From Planctomycetaceae bacterium (GTDB lineage: Bacteria > Planctomycetota > Planctomycetia > Planctomycetales > Planctomycetaceae), in the NCBI GenBank assembly GCA_020850695.1, contig JADZEF010000135.1, forward strand, positions 1-52,571: a DNA stretch of 52,571 bases, read 5' to 3'. The number at the start of each line of letters is the position of its first letter. Position 1 is the first letter of the stretch. Below are positions 44,628 through 52,060 of this stretch, piece by piece. The notes beneath the pieces were generated by a model. The model was not told where the DNA came from, did no database searches, and was given only the letters and a program-made list of their open reading frames with translations. A program made the position numbers and the translations under genes.

Positions 44628-44700
44628 GTCGCACGGGCACTCCTGCCCGTGTTTCCGACTCGAACGACGTTTCTCGCACGGGCATGAGTGCTCATGCTAC
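44628..44700. repeat. REPIN-like doublet, family 2, divergent copy
   Basis: Left hairpin CACGGGCA-CTCC-TGCCCGTG (44632-44651) with the head GTCG (44628-44631). The right hairpin on the minus strand is CATGAGCA-CTCA-TGCCCGTG with the head GTAG (44697-44700 in complement). The spacer of 25 bases resembles that of the copy at 11265-11336 (both end in a tttcg-like run). The right head overlaps the stop codon of the leftward deacetylase gene. Confidence 0.7.
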
Positions 44701-45641
44701 GAGCCGCTCAGTGATTCCGCGTCGGAGTCGCTTCCGCGACTCGGCATCAGAATCTCCCTGGCCGTCGCGATCGTCGTCGCCTGGATTTCGACGATGTCGC
44801 GATAGTCGGCGGCGTACCCGCCGGCCATCGCCATCACAACCGGCCAACCATGCTGCCGACAGAACGTGAAGACCCGCCGGTCCCGCTCGCGAAGTCCTGC
44901 CTTTGAGACCTTCAGGCCACCCAGCGTATCTCCTTCGTAAGGATCCGCCCCCGCCAGGTAGTACGCGATATCGAATGACTCGTCACTCGGGATTCCATCG
45001 AGCAATCGATCGAGTCCGGCGAGGTACGTCACGTCGTCCGCTCCCGGGTCCAGCTCAACATCGAGCCGGCTGACCTGCTTGCGGGCGGGAAACGCCTTCT
45101 TCGCGTGAAGCGATGCGGTGAACACGCTGGGATCGTCGCGAAAGATCGCGGCGGTTCCGTCCCCCTGGTGGACGTCGCCATCAATGATCACCGCACGCCC
45201 GATTCGTCCCTGCTCCTGGTGCACGCGTATCGCCACGGCGACATCGTTGAAGACGCAGTAGCCGGCGCCTCGATCGGTGAAGGCGTGATGAGTGCCGCCC
45301 GCCAGGTTGATTCCCAGCCCCTCGGTCAGCGCAGCCGCTGTTCCTGCAATCGTCGCTCCGACCGACCGCCGACTCCGTTCGACCATCTGCGGCGACCATG
45401 GGAACCCGATGCGCCGCTGCTCGTCCGCCGACAACTCCCCCTCGAACACCCGCCGGATGTACTCGGGCGCGTGCACCAGTTGCAGCTGCGATTCGGTCGC
45501 GGCATTTGGGATCTCGAGCTGGTGTGACTCGAGAATGCCTTGCTGAAGGATCGTCTCACGGAGCAACGAATACCGCCGCATCGGGAAGCGGTGGCCATCC
45601 GGCAGCGGCAGCACGAAGACGTCGGTGTAGAAGGCCTTCAT
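44697..45641 (-). CDS. histone deacetylase family protein
   Basis: 314 residues, cytosolic, with a fold shared by acetylpolyamine amidohydrolase and acetoin-utilisation proteins. Metal and active-site blocks: GGTHHAFTDRGAGYCVFNDV with His118/His119; IIDGDVHQGDGT with Asp156 and His158; AGADPYEGDTLGG with Asp233 as the third zinc ligand; and AMAGGYA with Tyr276. All catalytic residues seem present. In bacteria such enzymes act on acetylated polyamines or small acetyl-esters. The TAG stop codon is part of the REPIN-like head (G-TAG), so the last residues (SLSGS) end where the repeat begins. No Shine-Dalgarno is apparent. Confidence 0.88.
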   Translation of the reverse strand: MKAFYTDVFVLPLPDGHRFPMRRYSLLRETILQQGILESHQLEIPNAATESQLQLVHAPEYIRRVFEGELSADEQRRIGFPWSPQMVERSRRSVGATIAGTAAALTEGLGINLAGGTHHAFTDRGAGYCVFNDVAVAIRVHQEQGRIGRAVIIDGDVHQGDGTAAIFRDDPSVFTASLHAKKAFPARKQVSRLDVELDPGADDVTYLAGLDRLLDGIPSDESFDIAYYLAGADPYEGDTLGGLKVSKAGLRERDRRVFTFCRQHGWPVVMAMAGGYAADYRDIVEIQATTIATAREILMPSRGSDSDAESLSGS

Positions 45642-45698
45642 GTGCCGATTCGCATCTCTCGCGGCCTGCAGCGGTTTCCCATAGGGGTTCCGACGACC

Positions 45699-45786
45699 TT
45701 AGTCCGGCCTTCCAAGGCCAGAGGAAGGGGCCGCTCTTCATATCGTGAAAGTCACTCTCCCACCCGGCCTTGGAAGGCCGGGCTAC
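45699..45786. repeat. REPIN-like doublet, family 3 (CCCGGCCTT-CC-AAGGCCGGG)
   Basis: The right unit, read on the minus strand, is GTAG followed by a perfect 9-base hairpin (CCCGGCCTT/AAGGCCGGG, 45763-45782). The left unit on the plus strand is TTAG followed by TCCGGCCTT-CC-AAGGCCAGA (45703-45722). Spacer about 40 bases. It lies between two leftward genes (deacetylase start and co-chaperone stop). Confidence 0.7.
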
Positions 45787-45802
45787 GGCGAATCCGGACG
45801 CA

Positions 45803-46666
45803 TCAATACAGCAGCGTCGCCAGCTTGCGGCGATATTCGCCAGTCAACTCGGAGGCCGGGCCGACCATGTCGAAGATCTTGACCATCGTTTCCTTCGCCT
45901 GCTGCCCGACTCCCAGCTTGTCGGCCCGGACGACTTCCAGGCAGGCTTCGAGTGCTTCCTTGAACTTCCGCTCGACCGCCAGCACGTCGGCCAGCTTGAT
46001 CCGCAGCGTGAGGTCATTCGGATTGGCGGCGACCGCTTCGCGCGCCTCGCGCACGCTTCCTGCCTCTCCGGCCGCCTCGCGGATATCGAGCTGATTCTTG
46101 ACCCGCTGCGCCTCAGGCTCTAGAAACCCGCGGGCTTCCAGTCGAGTGATGATTTCGCGGCTTTCGTCGTCGCGCCCGAGAGACATCAGCACGCGGGCCA
46201 GCATGATGCGGATCTGGTCGTGTTCCTGAAGCTCGAGCGCCGAGCGATACGACTGCTCGGCCCCCGCGAAGTCCGAGGACTTCTCCTGCTCCTGCCCCTT
46301 CCTGAGAAGCTCTTCAAGCGGCGACGGCATGATGCTCTTCAGCCACTCGCGCAGCTCTGGCTCGGTCTTCAGTCCGACGAAATCGTTGACCGGCCGGCCG
46401 TTGCTGACGGCGATGACGTAGGGGATCGACTGCACCTGGAAGGCCGCGGCGAGGTTCTGATTTCGATCGGTGTCGATCTTCGCGAGGGCGAACTTCCCGT
46501 TGTATTCGATGGCCAGCTTTTCCAGCAGCGGGCCAAGCTGCCGGCACGGACCGCACCACGTCGCCCAGAAGTCGATGACGACGGGGCGGGTCATCGATTG
46601 CTCGGCCACGTCCCGCTCGAAGGTTTCTTCGGTCGTTTCGAGAATCCAGGGAGAGGCGGCGGCCAT
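45803..46666 (-). CDS. thioredoxin-TPR co-chaperone (CnoX/YbbN-like)
   Basis: 287 residues. Thioredoxin domain 1-110: VVIDFWATWCGPCRQLGPLL with WCGPC at 37-41, and the cis-Pro loop IPYVIAVSNGRPV. The second part, about 120-287, is made of TPR-like helices (EKSSDFAGAEQSYRSALELQ, LMSLGRDDESREIITRLEAR and AVERKFKEALEACLEVV). This layout matches E. coli CnoX/YbbN, which binds unfolded proteins under chlorine stress. Both cysteines of the active site are present here, unlike in E. coli CnoX (SQHC). The start at MAAASPWILETTEETF was chosen because the upstream in-frame extension is low complexity. Confidence 0.88.
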   Translation of the reverse strand: MAAASPWILETTEETFERDVAEQSMTRPVVIDFWATWCGPCRQLGPLLEKLAIEYNGKFALAKIDTDRNQNLAAAFQVQSIPYVIAVSNGRPVNDFVGLKTEPELREWLKSIMPSPLEELLRKGQEQEKSSDFAGAEQSYRSALELQEHDQIRIMLARVLMSLGRDDESREIITRLEARGFLEPEAQRVKNQLDIREAAGEAGSVREAREAVAANPNDLTLRIKLADVLAVERKFKEALEACLEVVRADKLGVGQQAKETMVKIFDMVGPASELTGEYRRKLATLLY

Positions 46667-46760
46667 AAGAAGTGTATCCGGTGCGGAAGGGTCAGGCGGG
46701 CTCGAGCCAGGCGTTCGTATCAACGTCAATTCGGTATCGCGATGAAGATATTGTAGGGAA

Positions 46761-47495
46761 TCACGCGTTGTCCGTCGCGTCGGGCCGCAGGTCGACGTGC
46801 CAGACGTCGGGAATCGTTTCCATCACCGTCGCGGCGAGGTCGAACCATCGCCCGCACGCATCGAGAATCGCACTGTCGGCCGTAACGACGATCTCCGCAG
46901 ACTGTTTCAACTCGCGATCCGGGCTCGCCACGGTATCGACCCTCCACGACCAGCCGCGCGTCTCGGCCAGTACCCGCAATAGTTGAGCGAGGCGTCCGCT
47001 GTTCGAAACCGGGGAGTCGAGCAGCCACACGCTTCGGACCACGCCCAGCGACGCCAGCACTTCCCCGATCCGTTCGGCGGCGGGACGCGTTTCGCTCACC
47101 TTCCGCCAGCTTCCGTGCAAGCTCGCCATGTCGCGCGGGCAGCCATCACGCCCGATGAGGATCACGCAGCCCGACATCGCGGCTTCCACGGTGGTTAACA
47201 GGTTGAATCCGTCAATCTCCACGACCTGCCCGCGCAGTGACTCGGAGCGGACTCGCTTGCGACGGCGATCGTCGAGACGCGAATTCGGCGCCGCACACCG
47301 CATCACGGCCGTCCGTTGACGCTCGGCCAATCGATATCGGTCGCCGACGAGCTTGAGCGCTGAAGGAGGTGAGTAGTCCCGCCCCAGCAGCCACGAGTAG
47401 TCGGCGACCGCCACACGCAGCGCGGCCAGCTGATCTCCTGCGAACAACTCGTGGTCGTGCGGGTGGGGACCCCGATGGCGGCGGTGGTCGGGCAT
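46761..47495 (-). CDS. DUF434-family protein of unknown function
   Basis: 244 residues. The protein opens with MPDHRRHRGPHPHDHELFAG and DYSWLLGRDYSPPSALKLVG, followed by DRYRLAERQRTAVMRC, which are the DUF434 blocks. The second half, VEIDGFNLLTTVEAAMSGCV, ILIGRDGCPRDMASLHGSWR and WLLDSPVSNSGRLAQLLRVL, resembles the accompanying DUF5616-type domain. The conserved Asp residues in IDGFN, GRDG and LLDSPVSNSG, and in the TADSAILD segment, are arranged like a PIN or other metal-dependent nuclease active site. This is my inference. No neighbour points to a pathway. Confidence 0.8.
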   Translation of the reverse strand: MPDHRRHRGPHPHDHELFAGDQLAALRVAVADYSWLLGRDYSPPSALKLVGDRYRLAERQRTAVMRCAAPNSRLDDRRRKRVRSESLRGQVVEIDGFNLLTTVEAAMSGCVILIGRDGCPRDMASLHGSWRKVSETRPAAERIGEVLASLGVVRSVWLLDSPVSNSGRLAQLLRVLAETRGWSWRVDTVASPDRELKQSAEIVVTADSAILDACGRWFDLAATVMETIPDVWHVDLRPDATDNA

Positions 47496-47683
47496 CGGTG
47501 AGCATCTCGTGCGGCAGAACGGTGAACCATTGCATGTTCCGGCACTCTCCTTTGAATTTCAAAGTCCAAGCCGTCAGAATGCCCGCGGGTGCGGCGGGCC
47601 GACAGTGTCGGCTCCACATTCCGGGCGTCTCGCCCCGAAGTCATCAACTTCACTTCCAACGTCCCTTCGCCAAGGTCTGCCTC

Positions 47684-48907
47684 ATGCCGAATGTCGCCAA
47701 GCTCGCCGCCGACGCCCTCACCGCCGGCGGCGGCATCCTCCGCCTCACTCCGACGTGGGTTCCCCGCTCGTTCCTCCAGCCCGGCAAGCGGCTGAAGCTG
47801 CACCCGAACGACTACTACGCCCTCGGCACGCACCGCGGCGGCATCGATGAGCGCTGGTTCGGCTCAACCACTCAGGCCAAAAACGAGAACGCCCCCGAAG
47901 ACGAAGGGTTGAGCTACTGCCTGTTCCACGGTGAGAAGTTCCTGTTGAAGGACGTCGTCGCCGAGTTGGGTGCCGAAATCGTCGGCAAGAAGATCTGGAC
48001 GAAGTACAAGCGGTGGCCCGTCTATTCGAAGTTCTTCGACAACATGGGCCCCATTCCGCACCACATGCACCAGAACGACAAGCAGGCGAAGCTTGTCGGC
48101 CAGGAAGGGAAGCCCGAGTCGTACTACTTCCCCCCGCAGATGAACGCCATCGGGAACAACTTCCCGTACACGTTTATGGGGCTGGAACCCGGCACGACGA
48201 AGCAGGACATCATCCGCTGCCTCGACCGCTGGAACGACGGGGACAACGGCATCCTCGATTTCTCGAAGGCCTACCGCCTGAAGCCGGGCACCGGCTGGCT
48301 CATCCCGCCGTGCGTGCTGCACGCCCCGGGCAGCCTCGTCACTTACGAACCCCAGTGGGGCAGCGATGTCTTCGGCATGTACCAGTCGATGGTGGAAGGC
48401 CGGGCGGTGCCGCGGTCGCTCCTCACGAAGGACTTCCCGGAGAGCAAGCACAAGGACAATAAATACCTGGTCGACGCCCTCGACTGGGAGGCCAACGTCG
48501 ATCCGAACTTCAAGGACAGCCACTACCTCGAACCGATCGTCGCCGATGGCAGCGAAAAGGCGGGCTGGGTCGATCGCTGGATCGTCTACGGGACGGTCGG
48601 CGGCAAGCAGCTCTTCACCGCGAAGGAACTGACGGTGGCTCCCGGCGCGACCTGCACCATCAAGGATGGCGGAGCGTACGGCTGGATCACGGTCCAAGGC
48701 GAAGGCACGATCGGCAAGCTGCGGCTGCAGACGCCGGCGATGATCCGCTACGGCCAGGTGACCGAAGACGAAGTCTTCGTCACGGCCGGCACCGCCGCTG
48801 CGGGCGTGACGATCGAGAACACCGGCACTGAGCCGCTCGTCGGCCTGCGCTACTTCGGCCCGGACGCCCAGCCTAACGCGCCGGAAGTTGGCGCCTACAA
48901 GAAGTGA
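47684..48907 (+). CDS. mannose-6-phosphate isomerase-like cupin protein
   Basis: 407 residues, cytosolic. The first cupin-like domain has a putative metal site with NMGPIPHHMHQND and the downstream His in WLIPPCVLHAPGS; the second beta-domain is near VAPGATCTIKDGGAYGWITV (about 335-355). Residues around YYALGTHRGGIDERW at the start, and SYYFPPQMNAIGNNFPYTFM, are typical of a planctomycete-wide group annotated as phosphomannose-isomerase-like. The substrate is unproven. The start was placed at MPNVAKLAADALTAGGG; an in-frame extension of about 105 residues upstream is Arg/Pro-rich and probably not translated. A palindrome (gccgac-agt-gtcggc, 47598-47612) lies in its leader. Confidence 0.78.
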   Translation: MPNVAKLAADALTAGGGILRLTPTWVPRSFLQPGKRLKLHPNDYYALGTHRGGIDERWFGSTTQAKNENAPEDEGLSYCLFHGEKFLLKDVVAELGAEIVGKKIWTKYKRWPVYSKFFDNMGPIPHHMHQNDKQAKLVGQEGKPESYYFPPQMNAIGNNFPYTFMGLEPGTTKQDIIRCLDRWNDGDNGILDFSKAYRLKPGTGWLIPPCVLHAPGSLVTYEPQWGSDVFGMYQSMVEGRAVPRSLLTKDFPESKHKDNKYLVDALDWEANVDPNFKDSHYLEPIVADGSEKAGWVDRWIVYGTVGGKQLFTAKELTVAPGATCTIKDGGAYGWITVQGEGTIGKLRLQTPAMIRYGQVTEDEVFVTAGTAAAGVTIENTGTEPLVGLRYFGPDAQPNAPEVGAYKK

Positions 48908-48939
48908 AGACCGCGATCTTCGAAAGGTGGCTTCACTTC
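48901..48939 (+). other. hairpin spanning the end of the isomerase-like gene
   Basis: A perfect 9-base stem, gaagtgaag (48901-48909) with cttcacttc (48931-48939). It overlaps the stop codon of the isomerase-like gene. It might help termination together with the following terminator. Confidence 0.4.
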
Positions 48940-48954
48940 AGAACCTCGCCATCA

Positions 48955-48992
48955 AAAAGGGACCGGCCGCCATTCGGCAGCCGGTCCCTTTT
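48955..48992 (+). terminator. intrinsic terminator after the isomerase-like gene
   Basis: Perfect 13-base stem aaaagggaccggc/gccggtccctttt with a 12-base loop, including A-run and T-run flanks. It could work in both directions. It begins 47 bases after the stop codon. Confidence 0.75.
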
Positions 48993-49021
48993 ACTGTCTT
49001 GGTTCTGAGCAGACATTGTGC

Positions 49022-49156
49022 AGCCAGATTCTGGCTACCCACTGTCGCCTACCCACTGACTACTGTGTATGAAAAGAGACGCGGTGGGGTCCCCTCAAAG
49101 CTCCCAGCTTTCCCCACCGCGTCCTTTAAGCGGTCGGCTGGCCGAAGCCAGCCGAC
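49022..49156. repeat. cluster of three palindromes
   Basis: Three strong hairpins in about 135 bases: agccag-att-ctggct (49022-49036, and the minus strand reads GTAG just before its CCAG, so it looks like a single REP); gacgcggtgggg with ccccaccgcgtc (49078-49089 with 49112-49123, perfect 12-base stem); gtcggctggc-cgaa-gccagccgac (49133-49156, perfect 10-base stem with a CGAA loop). They lie in the 456-base gap between the isomerase-like gene and the phosphatase gene. No convincing gene is seen in this gap. Confidence 0.6.
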
Positions 49157-49363
49157 ACGAACTTACCGCGATTATGCCGAATTGTCGGTCGCGTCCGTGG
49201 CCCGCGGCGGGTTCGCCGCACGGCCTTCGAACGCCCCAAACATAGGTTCGGCGGGGAAAGACGTGAGAGAAAACAGTCCGATTCGCCCATTTCGCCAGCG
49301 AAGCTTTCCGGACTGCTTCAGCGCGCACCGAATATAACGTCTGCACCAGTCGTGAGGAGCGAA

Positions 49364-50071
49364 TCAGAGGGTGAATTGCGGCAACGTCGCCGGCACTTCC
49401 TCGATCACGCCTCGCTCCTTCAGCATCGAGGCCAGCGTCGCCATGTTGGCGTTGAGGTAGGGCAGCAGGTCCGTGTCACGCTTCGGACGGAAGGTGTAGG
49501 TCTGCATCTCCCGCAACGCTTCCTCGGCGGTCCAGCCCTGAATGAGCATGCGATAGGAAGCGACGACTCCCCCCGTCCGCTGAGCCCCCGCCGAACAATG
49601 GACCAGCACGGGGACTCCGGCCTTCTCGTATTTCACGATGGCCTCAATCGCGTCGGCATATCGGGCAATGTCGCCCGTCCCGTCGCCGCGGAGCGGAAAT
49701 CGCTGATGCTCCAGGCCGAGCTTACGCGAAAGAGTCACCTCGAACTGCTGGTCTTCATCGTTGGGATCATTCCCCGTCAAATCGATGACCGCACGGATTC
49801 CGTAGTCCGTCCACTGATCTTCCTGCACCCACTTCGAAATCTGCCCGCTCCGGAACAACTGGCCCGGCACGACGACGCCGAATCGCTTGGCGATGAAGTA
49901 GTACTTGCCGCCACCGGCCCAGGCGAGGGCCAGTGCCAGAACGATCGAGAGTCCTGTTGCGACGGCAATCCGGCGACGGGTCCAGAACCCGGCGCTCAGC
50001 CAGGCCGGAAGTCGACGGCCCGGCGACTCCGCGGACGCTGCGTACGGAGCGGGAACGAGAATCGAGCTCAC
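49364..50071 (-). CDS. membrane-anchored protein tyrosine / dual-specificity phosphatase
   Basis: 235 residues from a GTG start, with aagga 7 bases upstream. One membrane span (about 35-53, VATGLSIVLALALAWAGGG) anchors it. The phosphatase domain has the signature HCSAGAQRTGG (158-168) with catalytic Cys159 and Arg165, and IDLTGNDPNDEDQQ further upstream, where the general acid may lie. It could oppose the membrane kinase or act on phosphoinositides or exopolysaccharide regulators. No adjacent partner. Confidence 0.83.
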   Translation of the reverse strand: MSSILVPAPYAASAESPGRRLPAWLSAGFWTRRRIAVATGLSIVLALALAWAGGGKYYFIAKRFGVVVPGQLFRSGQISKWVQEDQWTDYGIRAVIDLTGNDPNDEDQQFEVTLSRKLGLEHQRFPLRGDGTGDIARYADAIEAIVKYEKAGVPVLVHCSAGAQRTGGVVASYRMLIQGWTAEEALREMQTYTFRPKRDTDLLPYLNANMATLASMLKERGVIEEVPATLPQFTL

Positions 50072-50716
50072 GAGGACATCCTTGCAGTGGCGAGGCGACG
50101 ATCCGCCTCGGGCGGGAATGATATCGGATTCGTGCCGGGCGCAAAGGCGAGTGTCCCATGCGCCGGCCGGACCTCCTGTCACCACTCGTGACCAGCCGAC
50201 ATGCCGGCAAGGCCCTGTCGGAGGTGCTGGATTGTTTCCATTCGGACCGGCTGCATGCAGGAATCCAACAGGATTCCCGTGGGTTCGTGGAACGCAGCCA
50301 TGGAAATGCGCGGTCGCCCGGAAATTGACGCTCAGGTCAAGACTCCGGCGGGACTCCCTGGAAGACAGTGCCTGTCAGGCAGGTTGACACCACCGAATCG
50401 ATCCTTCGGACCAGCGACGCCGGGCAAACTGAGGCGAGTTTGCGGGTGAGGTCTCCACTGCCAACAGACAAGCGATCAGCACGGATCGCGGCGATTCACA
50501 CCGGGCGTGCGAAAGCGAGAGCATGGCACGGGTCGCGTGGGTTCAACAGGGCGTCAGTGGGTTTGGGTGGGACGTCCCGGAGAAATTGCGAAGGGCAGCG
50601 CCCGCGTCATATCGCCGCGTCCTGCGAAGAATCCAAGACGTGCCACCCCGGAATGACCGCTGCCCCGGATTTCCCACAGAAATCGTGATCCCGCCTCGTC
50701 CCTGTCCACTCCCCGT
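50072..50716. other. intergenic region
   Basis: About 645 bases between the phosphatase start and the sialidase-like stop. Open frames are present on both strands but none has a Shine-Dalgarno or a recognisable domain. Nothing else is seen. Confidence 0.5.
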
Positions 50717-52060
50717 TCACGTTCCGGCGGGCTTTGCCGGTTGCACCTTGACCCGCACCACCCAGACCGAATTCGTCTCGGTCGAACCTTCCGGGATAGG
50801 ATCCCAACCGCTCGGAATACGGTCGTAAATGACGAGCAGATGCTGGTCATCCAGCGCGATCACCTCGGTGTACGCCGAAGTCTGTCCCGGGTCCTTGATC
50901 GCCTCGTCCGGACGCTGCTCGTTGTGGTGCGCCATCAGGTCGATCTTCTGCCACTCCTTTCCGGTCTTGTCGGCATTCAGCCAGACGAAGATCCCGGGCC
51001 GGCCGCCGGAGAGCGCCACCGTCCCATCCTTCAGCACCGCCAGACTCGGCTGCACGGAGAACGGCCCCTTCATCTGCGCTGGCGGACTCCACGTCTTCCC
51101 GTCGTCCTCACTCCACGCCTGTCCGTACGGCTCCGCCGAATTCATGCGGAAGACCGACATCAGGCGGCCGTCGGCGAGTCGGCACAACGCGGCTTCACAC
51201 GGGCCTTCCTTCCCGGGAACCGGGCAGGTCTCGTCCGCGATCGTCGACTTCCAGTTCCACTTCACGCCGTCCGCTGATTCAACTGTCACCAGGCTGAACC
51301 GCGATGTCCCCTCGAACCATCCGTAAAGCGTCGCCAGGTGTCCGCCGCTCTTCGTCGCCACCGATTGCCCGCTGAAGACAAAACCTGCGAGCCCCAGTTC
51401 GGGGGCAAAGCGCTTGTCCTTCCGGGGCATGCCCGAAATGGTCAAGCCGTCGTTGACGACGCGGAGTTCCTGCTTCCGCTTGGGGCAGATCTGAAAGGGA
51501 CCGGTCAGCTTTCCATCCGCGGTCGGACGCAGGTAATACGGCAGGAGCAGTTCGTCGTCTCCGGCCCGCCGCAGGCTCACGTCGCCGTATTGCGCTTCGA
51601 CCGGCTTGGTCCACGTCACTCCCCCGTCATGCGACCATGCGGTCATCGACGTCGAGACGGCGACATGCTTGTCTGGATAGTTGGACATCACGGCCATCAC
51701 GTCGCCGCTGGCCAGTCGCACCAGCGTCGGAAACCACAGATAACCGCGACTTCTGGCCACCAGCACCGGCTTGGAAAGCCCGATCTGATACCCCGCGACC
51801 GCAACGTTCTTTGATTCCTGCCAAACCGTCGCGGCCGTGCCAGGGGTTGCATTGGCACGGACGGTCTGTGCGGTCGTCGTCTGCGGTTGGGCGAAAGATG
51901 GGGCACACGAGAGCACGCATCCCCAGGCCGCAACTGCCAACACGGCGATGCGACATCCCATCCCTCGTCGTGATGACGGACGCGGATCGCTCAAAAGCCG
52001 AGAAAACGGGAAGCAGTGCACGGTAGAGCAATCCAGCGAGGCGACGGGATGCCTGACCAT
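50717..52060 (-). CDS. exported sialidase-like (BNR-type propeller) protein
   Basis: 447 residues from the ATG at 52060, which has agga 8 bases upstream; an alternative ATG at 51961 (MGCRIAVLAVAAWGCVLSCA) would give a shorter, more classical signal peptide. The mature protein has Asp-box-like repeats: AWSHDGGVTWTKPVEAQYGD, then AWSEDDGKTWSPPAQMKG. The active-site-like arginines are not easily placed, so it may be a non-sialidase propeller or a glycoside hydrolase of another specificity. The final strands end SVWVVRVKVQPAKPAGT. Probably periplasmic or surface-exposed. Confidence 0.75.
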   Translation of the reverse strand: MVRHPVASLDCSTVHCFPFSRLLSDPRPSSRRGMGCRIAVLAVAAWGCVLSCAPSFAQPQTTTAQTVRANATPGTAATVWQESKNVAVAGYQIGLSKPVLVARSRGYLWFPTLVRLASGDVMAVMSNYPDKHVAVSTSMTAWSHDGGVTWTKPVEAQYGDVSLRRAGDDELLLPYYLRPTADGKLTGPFQICPKRKQELRVVNDGLTISGMPRKDKRFAPELGLAGFVFSGQSVATKSGGHLATLYGWFEGTSRFSLVTVESADGVKWNWKSTIADETCPVPGKEGPCEAALCRLADGRLMSVFRMNSAEPYGQAWSEDDGKTWSPPAQMKGPFSVQPSLAVLKDGTVALSGGRPGIFVWLNADKTGKEWQKIDLMAHHNEQRPDEAIKDPGQTSAYTEVIALDDQHLLVIYDRIPSGWDPIPEGSTETNSVWVVRVKVQPAKPAGT

